Assembly: GCA_023055425.1 (NCBI GenBank)
Contig: JALGPY010000010.1
Coordinates: forward strand, 20,185,363 to 20,249,362
Source of the DNA: Linanthus parryae
Taxonomy: Eukaryota; Streptophyta; Magnoliopsida; Ericales; Polemoniaceae
Length of the DNA stretch: 64,000 nt
Reading direction: 5' to 3'
Part shown: positions 45,176 to 54,704 of the stretch, in pieces
Position numbering within the stretch: the stretch's first letter is position 1
Layout of the letters: each line of letters opens with the position of its first letter
Position numbers and translations under genes: made by a program
Notes under the pieces: model-generated
Told to the model about the DNA's origin: nothing
The model's input: the letters and a program-made list of their open reading frames with translations, nothing else
Databases searched by the model: none

Positions 45176-47127
45176 GTGCCATGAGGGCATGCCACCTCTT
45201 AGTGTGGGGGTGGTAGTCGTGTCTGCATTAACCCGGTCTGCACGTTTTTTCGTATTTATTTGCAGTTTTATTTTTATTTTTGAGTCAGCATATTTTCTTT
45301 ATGTGAGTCAACCCACCATAATCATTCTGGCCGTGCATTGTATATAATTAAAAAAAAAATGAAAAAATTAAATTTTTTTTATGCTGCTGGTTGGGTATAT
45401 ACGCAGACCTGCGTATATACGCAAACAGCAAGTATAAATTATTTTTCAAAAAAAAAAAAGTTTAAAATCAGAAAATTTTGAGAAAGGGCAATCAAGATAA
45501 CGAAAACAGTGAAGAAATTGAGTTTAAATCCTTTGAAAGAGAAGAAAACTTGCACCGAAGTATAGTAGATAGGTGAGAGCCAGTGACCTTTGGAATCCGC
45601 AAGTAATTATCAACTGAGCGAAAAATCCGACTAGTTGCTACACCACCGTCACATAGGTAGTCGACAACCAGCCCACGGGCGCCGTCACGATCATCGCATT
45701 TTTCGGTGGAGTGACTGGCTATCAAGGGACCTCACGTCCTGTTTCTTACCCCTAGGTCCAATTAGTCAACCCGTTTGAAGCCATTTACCCTCTTTCTTCG
45801 TAGCCACTTTAGCCTAGGCAGCCTTCTTTGAGACCTCATCAGTCGATAGTTGGCTATTCTACGTGTTATGACGGAGGGAGTTAGTAGAGGCAGGTTTTAG
45901 ATGGGGGAGCTTCATGAGTTATCAGTTTTGGACAGTTTCGATATTGACACGTTTTTCGAGGGAAGGACAGGGTGAGTTAGTGGCGACAGTGCATTAATTT
46001 GCGGAGGTGGATCACTTCACTACATAGTGACCACAGGAGGAGTTAGTCGCGTGCGAGCATCTTTTCGCACAAAACGGGGTTCCGGGGGGGGGGGGGGGTT
46101 GTAGGGTCAATTGGTGGTTGTGCCGTTTTTCTACATCTTTGGTGATGAGGAGGTTCGGTGGGACCGCACAGTTTTATCTCGACTACAGGATCAGCGCTTT
46201 AGGATTAGTGTGGGGGTACTTCACGTGAGGACATTTTACGTACCCCACGACAGAGATTTATTTTCACTCAATCAGCTTTAGTCAGTTTAGTATTGTCAGT
46301 ATTCGTGTACGTTTTTATATATAGTTGTATTATAAAAAAAATATATATATATATAATAATAAAAAAAAGAAACAAAAAGAGGAAAGGAAAGAAAAAAAAA
46401 AGAGAAAAAGAAAAAGAAAAAAAAAAATCATGATCTAGTTTTTAGTTTGTTTTATGTTTTTGTTATTTAAATAAAAAGCTGAGTGAGTGGCACAATTTGC
46501 GGGACGTTTTGCACCGCTTCACATTTGTGGCCGCGAGCACGGCAAAGACACACCGGGGGACAGGAGAATTGGGAAAGCAGGAACTTAGGTGTTTCGGGCA
46601 GTTTTTCGGGATCTCGGTGAGGGGTGTGAGTTTGGTAAATTGTGAGAATGTCATAACAAGTAGGATTATGCCGTACCTTGATACATATATTTATCCTACC
46701 CGATTAGACATAGATCCTTTCGGAAACAGCTCGGATGGTAAGTTAGCTAGGGATTTGCTCAGTTTGATAACCAAAGTAATAGTACTTCGGTCCAGTGCTT
46801 GAATCCACCATATAAATCTGTTCAGACTTACCGATCGCTTGCAGGGAAGTAAATTCTGAAAAGGATGAGATCACGAGGACACACTGTTTATGTTTTTGAG
46901 GTTGCCCAATCTCACCAAAAATATTTTTGTCACTAGTCTGTTTTGAGTCGTTTGAGTCTGTGTATATTCTATCTGAGTCAGTTTTTATATCGAGTCGTCC
47001 GGTTGAAAGGTTCGGGTCGAAAGCGTATGCAACGGTAGGGTATGTACAGAGTCAGTCATGAGGACAGAAATGCAGGCTAGAGTTGGCAGGATTGCTCGGG
47101 ACGAGCAATGTTTAGTGCGGGGGTATT
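45176..47127 (+). other. 3' non-coding region of the younger Athila-like element
   Basis: It holds a GTGCCATGAGGGCATGCC box, two AGTGTGGGGG tracts (45201-45210 and 46207-46216) resembling the real polypurine tract, a palindrome pair at 45392-45405 (one mismatch) and 45410-45423, a G run (about 46085-46098), and an A/AT-rich simple repeat (about 46335-46430). The real polypurine tract AGTGCGGGGG (47114-47123) ends just before the LTR. No gene is seen. Confidence 0.8.
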
Positions 47128-48676
47128 TGATAACGCCCAATTAGGGGTTATCTTTTAGCCTGATTTCACGAGTATTTGTGTTGGAATTAGCGGTTTTTGC
47201 CGGAAAATGCCTCAGGATGCCTCGGGAATCTAGAAAGAGACGTTTATTTGTACTTCTTGGATTTCTACTTATTTATTGCTATATTTGGATATGATCGCGG
47301 GTTTTAGTTCGTGTTGCCTTTTCAGGAACAGGTTCGGGAGGTGCATCGGGAAGCGTGCCGGGACCAAGCCGAGACCGTCTCGGGAAACGTGCACAAGACC
47401 GGGACACGACGAAAACACGGAAAAGCAGAAGTACACCGAAGAGGCAAACCGGGAGCGTCAGGCAGAAGAGTGGGACTCAGGAGACCCAACCTGGCCCACC
47501 AAAGGACCAAGTGGGGCCCACATCTCCACCCCCTGCCTGCGTATATACGCAGGCAGAGAGGGAGATGGGGGGTTGGTTGGACACGCAACCTTGCGTATAT
47601 TCGCAGCCAGTTTTGACTTTTTGGTCAAAGACGGTGGACCGATGACAGATTCCGTAATTTCGGGCACAAGCGTTTTCGGGAAACAGCACTATTTAAAGAC
47701 TCGTCCAGACTCGTTTTGAAGACACGGAGACACAACACAATTCTCAGCACAACCGAAGGGCAGAGTCAGAGCATTCACGGAGAGCGCGAAAGCGCGATTC
47801 GAAATTCGAAGACTTAGTTTGATTTCGTTCTCTCTCTTTATGTTCAGAAACTGCGTTTTGAATTATGTCTAGTCGTAGCTAAACTTCTCACCTAGGTTCT
47901 CGGTGAACCTAGGGTTTCGTACCCAGATTTTATGACTACTACGTTTATGGATTCATGATGATTATCTTAATTCAGCAAGTTATATCTGTTATTCTGGTTT
48001 TGATTATTATCGTATATGCATGATAGGACTGATCACCCAGGATTGCTATAGACCCGAGCTTGTAGGTGAAAACGTCAAGTTAGGGTTAGGAAGAAAAACC
48101 AGGATTTAGTACCTTACCCTGATAGACCAACAAGAGAAAGGGAGATAGTGCTAGCATCGAAAAACGTGAGACCAACCGTTAGAGAATTCGACCCGGGCCA
48201 TTCGGACAGGTTAGAAACCCTAACAGGATTAGACCGAGATTGCAGACTTAGGCAGCTTAACAAGAATCCGAAAGTCTGCAAGATCGGGATTACGTGTGGA
48301 ATCTGAAAAGTCACTGCACAACTGGTACGTTGCACAGATATCGAGACTGCTGAGTGTTTTCATAATCGAACGTAAAACTGAAATCTGTAGAAACCCTAGG
48401 GGATCCTGGAGCCTAGTCTTCATCTATTAACGTTACAACCGATTCAGCTTATTTCAGAAAACGTCACAAAAATATTTACGTTTACGTTTTTAATTTCTGT
48501 TTTTAGTTTAGTCACTACAATCACAATCTACTCCTCCTTGTTACTACACTCGGTTAACCGAAACGGACAACGTAAGTAAACCCGAAACAGTCCTCGTGGG
48601 AACGATCACCCGAGTCTAATTGCACCCGGTAGTACAAGATTCGTACACTTGCGACAGCACGTTAGTTTGCGCATCA
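47128..48676 (+). repeat. 3' LTR of the younger Athila-like element
   Basis: It starts TGATAACGCCC and ends TTGCGCATCA, with GTATC after it. It has only one perfect and one imperfect palindrome where the 5' LTR has five. Confidence 0.96.
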
Positions 48677-48993
48677 GTATCTAGCAACACATCCATGCCA
48701 CACAGCTAATAACTTGTATGTAGCCTTCTCGTTGTTGGTCAATCCAGTATGCTATTACTCCTAATGCATAACAATGTGTCGGATCGTGATATCTCCATAT
48801 CAATCCTACCCCATACTAGTCTATATTAGATTGTCCTGTTAATCAATATAATCGACTAGGGATATTTAAGAATATAACATTTATATTCTATGGACTTCAT
48901 TAATGTTAACATATCTCCATATCGATAACATAATGAACAGTTAATCCATAAATGTCTCAACAAATAGATTGCCTCTAGGACATATTTACAACA
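48677..48993 (-). repeat. reversed copia LTR, second part
   Basis: It resumes with the duplicated GTATC and runs to TTTACAACA, the reverse of the TGTTG LTR start. With 34434-35180 it makes one LTR into which the younger Athila-like element inserted. Confidence 0.85.
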
Positions 48994-49167
48994 GCCTCCC
49001 ACTTGCACTACTGTCAATATTGTGCATCATATGCCTATTGATCTAGCGCTGCCCTTACGCCTCCGTTGAGCAAGGTAAGAGAGACATCTGCAGGTACTTT
49101 GCATATGTTCACATCTCCTTTATCGACAATCGAATGAGATAGAATCTTATTTGTAAGTTCGAAGCAG
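48994..49167 (-). pseudogene. copia RNase H tail and polypurine tract, minus strand
   Basis: Read on the minus strand, this is the last about 160 bp of copia RNase H (a DKGDVNICKVPADVS-like end) followed by the purine tract reversed at 48994-49004. This shows that the split LTR was the 3' LTR of a reversed copia element whose remainder is gone. Confidence 0.7.
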
Positions 49168-49277
49168 TTTCAATGTTTCAAAGACTTGAAATAGCTAGTC
49201 TATTTCAAGGCCTTGAAATAGCTTTCAAAGCCTCGAAACTGATTGAGACTTATGCGCATAAACTTAGGGGGAGTTTA
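49168..49277 (+). repeat. internal 3' tail of a Sirevirus-like element with palindromes
   Basis: Palindromes at 49176-49191, 49203-49218 (perfect TTTCAAGGCCTTGAAA) and 49223-49238 precede a purine tract CTTAGGGGGAG (about 49263-49273) that resembles a polypurine tract. Confidence 0.45.
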
Positions 49278-50375
49278 TGTTTATTTTTAAACTCCTAAAC
49301 CCCTGTTCTTAATCTATTGTTACTTGATGATGAAGGACAAGGTATTTTTTGATATGTTTAACACCATCTAATCCATCTGATTGACTCAGTTTTGCAGGGA
49401 AAGTTTATTTCCTATTCTGCCGAATTTATTTCCTAACCTTAGTTTTGCAGGAAAAGAATCTCTGGGTTGATTAGATTCTGCAATGAATCTAATGATTCTA
49501 ACAGCTTATCAACATGTTTGTATACAAGATCAAATCAGTATCCCTGAAGATTTTGAGCAACTATCCGTTGGAGAAGACTGTTAGAGAAGTCAAAGTTGCT
49601 GCCTACAAAATAAGAAAGTTTGTTTATGAAAATCTTGAAGACTTGCAGATCAAATGAGCCGTATATAAAGAGCTCAATTTGAAGCATCAAAACAACAACT
49701 CAAGGAGAAAAATCTAGAGACTCACAAATATATTAAAGGATTGACAAGCAAGAAAGAAGCATATCAAATTCTCAATCCAATTCTAAGAAGAACAATACAC
49801 TCTCACAGCAATTTCATTTCATGTGTTCTTCTGTTCTGAAATTTATTTGTATATCATTCATATACTAATTCTGTTTACATTCGCAAGGATTGTTCAAGGT
49901 GAACAATAGAGAATTATAAGTTAATCAGATAGCTACAAGAGGTTCTAGATAGGTTAGTGAGAACCACAAGCTATAACAGAGAAAGGCTTCTCTCTGTGCT
50001 TGATATATAGGGATTAGCTGTTGATTAATAAAAATTGAGTTGAAAATACTTCAGGGAGAAGATCCATGAGGTAGAGACGTAGGTCCAATTGGACTGAACT
50101 CTATATATCTTGTGTCTCTTGCATTTACTTTTCTGTTACAAACTTATAACTTTTGCAGCACTCAAAACATTTCATTTCAAGGGTTTGAAACTCATTTCAA
50201 GGCCTTGAAATAGACTTATTCTTCTATTCACTTTAACTGTTTTATTCCAAGGGCTTGAAACTCATTTCAAGGCCTTGATTCTCTTTACAAATATTTTGTA
50301 ACCACTAGTCTTGCAAAGTTTAGCAATATTCTGCATATTCTAATCAACCCCCCCTTCTAGAGTATTGATCCTGCA
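49278..50375 (+). repeat. Sirevirus-like copia LTR (solo or incomplete)
   Basis: A candidate TG...CA LTR of about 1.1 kb, collinear with 16455-17487. Palindrome pairs lie at 50175/50195 and about 50245/50265, both with 20-bp period. It ends CAACCCCCC...GATCCTGCA. No tRNA primer site follows at 50376, so it is not the start of a complete element. Confidence 0.55.
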
Positions 50376-50445
50376 TTTCTACCTAATTTAAAACCCTTCA
50401 TTAGGAATATGTGCATCTAGTGCACAAATATACTCAGTCCTCTGT

Positions 50446-50667
50446 TGCAACAACCCCCATTATCCGGCTCGGACAAGACAGGGAGGGCGATGCCAAAAGT
50501 AATGGCGCAACTCAAGCATAACATCCCAAATTATTTATTTATTACATAATATTAAACATCACAAAGTCTCTAGATATTACATAAGAGTTTCCAAAACTAC
50601 TACATAATGGTGAACTAGCCAACTACATTTGTACTCGTGCTGATAACCGTCTACGTGAGTCCCACTT
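50446..50667 (-). repeat. 3' LTR remnant of the minus-strand gypsy
   Basis: Matches the first about 220 plus-strand bases of 54705-57555 (TGCAACAACCCCC, TATCCGGCTCGGACAAGAC). The match ends in GTGAGTCCC, where integrase sequence begins. Confidence 0.85.
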
Positions 50668-51027
50668 CCAAACGGTAACATCTAACGGATGAAGTATACC
50701 TCCCATCCTCTTGTGCTCGAACGTCACTTTCTGGCATGTTAGGCATCTGGCCACAAACTCGACTACTTCCTTCTTCATATTGGGCCACCAAATCATCTTC
50801 TTCAGATCCTTGTAAAGCTTATCGCATCCAGGGTGAACTGATTATGGAGGGTTGTGTGCCTCCTGCATCAAATTCTCCTTAATCTCTGAACACTTCTGTA
50901 CGTACCATCTTCCTTTCTAGCGAATTCTCCCATATTCGTGAATCTGGAACTCCTTGGCCTCTCCTGCTGCAATCTTCTTCTTGATTCTTTCGAGCTTCAC
51001 GTCTCTTGCTTAAATGCTTCGTATTTC
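50668..51027 (-). pseudogene. minus-strand gypsy integrase, zinc-finger part only
   Basis: Minus-strand blocks are VHPGCDKLYKDLKKMIWWPNM and CLTCQKV, the HHCC finger of gypsy integrase, preceded by an RNase H-integrase linker. A stop interrupts before VHPG. The DDE core is absent: after about LDVTVWKWDS the sequence passes directly into LTR. Confidence 0.8.
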
Positions 51028-51628
51028 TTAGAAGAAGTCTGGAACCGCTGTCATGCTCCCGGGCAGCTTCTGCACCGTTCCTTGTTCCACCACTTCGATG
51101 TTGAGCTTCTTGAACTCGTAGCATAACCAGTCTGACAAGACTACCATAGCGTTCACTGCATGGTTCAATTTACGACTTAGCACGTCGGCGACTACATTAG
51201 CCTTACCCTCATGGTACTGAATGCGTAGATTGTAATCCTTGATAATATCCAGCCATCTTTGTTGCCGGTTGTTCAGCTCTTTCTGCGTGAAGATATACTT
51301 CAGGCTGCGATGATCTGTGTAGACCTTACAAACTGCCCCGTAAAGATAGTGTCTCCATATCTTCAGCGCGAAGACTACTGCTGCCAGCTCGAGGTCATGT
51401 GTAGCATAGTCTACTCTTGAGGTTTCAGCTGCCTCGAAGCATAGGCAATCACCCTTCGATCTTGCATTAGCACACATCCAAGTCCCTTCTTTGACGCATC
51501 GCTGGACACCTCGAACTCGCCAAAGTCGTGTACACCTCGAACTCACCAAAGTCTTTTGGCAAAGCTAACACTGGTGCCGTAGTGAGCTTCTCCTCTAGAG
51601 TCAGGAACGCCTCTTCACAGCTGTCGTA
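51028..51628 (-). pseudogene. minus-strand gypsy RNase H
   Basis: Blocks [36 protein letters not shown] and [29 protein letters not shown] are well preserved. Upstream, a 26-bp tandem duplication (51506-51557) of ACACCTCGAACTC-type sequence shifts the frame. Confidence 0.87.
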
Positions 51629-52582
51629 CTAGTAATACTTTACTGCCTTCTTCATCAGCGTTGTCAGTGGTCTAGCAATCTTCGAAAAATCTTTCAAGAA
51701 ACGCCTGTAATAGACGACTAAGCCCAGAAAACTCCGGATTTCTGACACGTTCTTTGGTGTAGGCCAATCCTTGACTGCTGAGACCTTTGCTCGGTCTACA
51801 GATATTCCGTCCTTGGAGATTATGTGGCCCAAAAACGGAACACGGTCCAACCATAAGTTACACTTTGAAAGCTTGGCGTATAGTCATTCTTGCCTCAATG
51901 TTTGCAATACTTCTCGGAGATGTCCTTCGTGATCCTCCTCGCTCTTCGAGTAGACCAGGATGTCATATATGAAGACAACTACGAAACGTTCAATAAACAG
52001 CTTTATTAATCGGTTCATCAAGTCCATGAATACTGCAGTAGCGTTGGTCAAACTTAACGGCATAACTGTGAACTCGTAGTGGCAGTACCTTGTGCTAAAA
52101 GCGGTCTTTGGGATATCCTTTTCGACTACGCGGAGTTGATGGTATCCGGATATCATATAGATCTTTGAGAAAACGCTCGCTCCTTGCAGCTGATCGAATA
52201 AATCGTCGATCCGGGGTAGCGGGTATTTGTTCTTGATAGTTTCACTGTACAACTTCCGATAATCGATGCATAAACGTGGGATTCCGTCCTTCTTCCTCAT
52301 GAACAGCACTAGTGCTCCCCAGGGTGACACACTAGGTCGTATATACCCCTTCTGTAGAAGTTCCTGTATCTGATCCTTCAGCTCCTTCAATTCTGCAGGT
52401 GGCATCCAATACGGCGTCTTGGAGATGGGTGCAGTCCCAGGTGCCAAGTCCAGAGTAAACTCTACTTCTCGTTGAGGTGGCATTCCGAGAATCTCGTCGT
52501 GGAATACATCAGAAAATTCCCTCACGATCAGTATCTCTTCCAGAACATCTTCCTTCTTGGTTACGTCTTGGACATAACACAA
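51629..52582 (-). pseudogene. minus-strand gypsy reverse transcriptase, both catalytic Asp motifs mutated
   Basis: The frame runs from VREFSDVF through LCIDYRKL and [14 protein letters not shown]. The first catalytic motif reads [13 protein letters not shown] (Tyr codon complement at 52157-52159, where Asp is expected). The second reads [11 protein letters not shown] in place of [11 protein letters not shown] (51965-51967). Later blocks [13 protein letters not shown] and SEIRSFLGL are clear. A stop separates the two parts near 51884. It is catalytically dead. Confidence 0.9.
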
Positions 52583-53041
52583 GTACGCAAAGTTCCCTTC
52601 TTTACTTGGTTGATTATTTTCAGAGCTGACACTAGTCTGATTCGAGGTTCCGTGGTGATACCACGATAGGTGATCTTCTCTCCTTTAGGTTCCTTCAATC
52701 GAACCTTATAGTCATAGCAGTCAATATCTGCCCGATACTTCCCAAGCCAATCCATTCCTAGAATCACATCTATGCATCCTAGGTTATATTTTATTAGGTT
52801 GGAAGGTAAGGTACTGATTAGGATTTTCTGTTCTACCCCTTCGAATACAGTGTCACAGACAATTATTTGACCGTTAGGGGTCGCTACTGGGATAGATATG
52901 CTAGATGAATTACGCAAACCCAATTTCTCAACAAACGAGGACAGTATAAAGGAATAGGATGCACCAGAATCAAATAGTATGAAAGCAGGTTCCTCATAAA
53001 TAGAGAAAGTACCCGTGAAAAATCCATGTGCAGCTTCTGCT
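52583..53041 (-). pseudogene. minus-strand gypsy protease
   Basis: The active-site block AFILFDSGASYSFI is intact, followed by a VILGMDWL block typical of chromovirus protease. It shares one frame with the end of gag (53217 down to 52561) and stops shortly before RT. Confidence 0.87.
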
Positions 53042-54221
53042 TCAGTCTTTTTTAGTACAGCAATTCTTCCCACGTTTGAGTTTTGAGCTCCTGCTCCTGC
53101 TCCATTGTTGTTGTTCCCGTATCCAGCATTGTTGTTTCCGGTCCTGGGTTGACCTCCTTTTTGTGCATGCATTGCCTGGGTTGCAGTACTGTTGCCTGCC
53201 ATATCCATTACCTCCATTGTTCAGGTTGCGGTTCCCATTCTGCTGGTTCCCAAACTGCTGGTTGCAGGCAAAGTTGTTCCTGTTCTGCTGGCGGTTTCCC
53301 TGGTAGTTGTTATGTTGTGGCCAGCAAAAGTTGCCTCCCTGGTTCATTGTCTGGTTTCCAACTGGCAGTAGTCGACATTCATAGGCTTGGTGCCCCCTCC
53401 TGCCACAATTAATGCAAGTGACTACGTTCCCTGCACAATCCTCTCCTTGATGGTTTCGTGGGCAATTCTTGCAGTAGTAACGGCGAATTGGATGAGCTCC
53501 AGTGTTCTGTTGATTTCCACGATAATGCCCTTGGTTACCTCCTCCCTTGTTAGGCTTGAACCTCTGACTGCCCTTGGAAAAGTTGTTGTTGCTTCCTTCT
53601 ACTTCTTCTAGCTTACGCTTATTGCGTTTGTCGTCTTGGGTGACATGAACCCGCCAGATTTCTCCAGCTCTGTCGCAGGCTTTGTGAAGAGTAGAGTATG
53701 TCCTGCTCAGCAGAGATTCTTTTAGCCTTTCGTGCAATCCACCAATAAATCTGGAGACTTTGGAATCTTCGTCAGCACTGTGTTTCCTACGAATCGCGTC
53801 AACTCTGTAAATTTCGAGAAATACTCTGTCACTGAGTCGTTTCCTTGCTGCATGATCTGGAATTCATGTTCTTTGCTACTCTTCACATGGTGAGGGTAGA
53901 AGCGAGCTCTGAGCACAGTTTGAAGGGCCTCCCAGTTGAATTTGGGATCAGCTAGAAGTGTTTCTCGTGCATTTCTCCACAAGAGGTTCGCTTCACTCTT
54001 TAGGTAGAAGACAACACATTTTACTTTTCGATCATCAGGACATTCGATCGTCTCAAGGATTTTATCCATTATTCCAACTCGACAGGATCCTCTTTCCCAA
54101 TCAACTCCACCGGCTTTATTTCGGCTACTTTCTTGGCCGAGTTTGTTCCTGCCTGTCCTCCGTTATTCATCGTCTGAGCCATTTGCGTGAGGAATTGCTC
54201 CATAGAAATGTTATCAGCCAT
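53042..54221 (-). pseudogene. minus-strand gypsy gag
   Basis: The start is the ATG complement at 54219-54221 (MADNISMEQ), about 470 bp downstream of the primer site. At least three frames are needed: the first to about 54070 with a stop, then YLKSEANLLWRNARE and FYPHHVKSSKEHEF, then a Gln/Asn-rich tail with two zinc knuckles (CKNCPRNHQGEDC with one residue fewer than standard, and CINCGRRGHQAYEC). Particle-forming function is lost. Confidence 0.85.
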
Positions 54222-54690
54222 TTTTCCTTGTCAAACTTTCCTAAAGTAATATCGTAAGATTTCTATCAATCACGTCCTACGGTATGCTTGGTTAGGATCG
54301 CAGAAACCTCAATAATTATTTCATAATTTCACAATTAATATATATAACACCATTATCACACAAACTAACATGTATCATAAAGAAATTTGCAATAAATCAC
54401 ATAATACTTATGTCTGTAAAAATTTCATATCTCATCTATGCAATCAGGATAGTACATCTAGTACAAATCAAATTCTACTTCCATCCTTCTTCTCATCAGG
54501 AAATTAAAAACACTAATAAAATGCATCTCAAAGAAACTCATAAATCTGCAACATAGGATGAGCGTGGGCGGGAATAATCAAGACCTAGGCTACCCATAAC
54601 CCCAACGGCTTATCCAATTTCTAAATATCTTGCCCTATGTCCATTTTATGTTGCCCCACAGGTTATGAATTCCCGTTTAATGGATTGTCT

Positions 54691-54702
54691 GCTCTGATAC
54701 CA
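54691..54702 (-). other. primer binding site, tRNA-Met, minus strand
   Basis: GCTCTGATACCA is the reverse complement of TGGTATCAGAGC and lies two bases inside the LTR edge at 54705. Confidence 0.9.
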
Positions 54703-54704
54703 CC

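Larger units (their letters stand above)
35181..48676 (+). mobile_element. younger Ty3/gypsy Athila-like element, full length, with env-like ORF
   Basis: 13.5 kb with LTRs of 1,603 and 1,549 bp, tRNA-Asp primer site, gag, protease, RT, RNase H, integrase, spacer, env-like ORF, 3' region and polypurine tract. Perfect 5-bp target duplication GTATC (35176-35180, 48677-48681) inside a reversed copia LTR. The LTRs are about 98% identical by eye outside the palindrome array, so this is among the latest insertions in the window. Gag and pol are nevertheless broken in many places. The Athila assignment rests on primer site, domain order and the downstream ORF. Confidence 0.95.

Noticed and set aside
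46335..46430. A/AT-rich tract as an origin or matrix-attachment site
   Set aside because: It is a simple-sequence tract in a retroelement 3' region. Composition alone does not support such a role.
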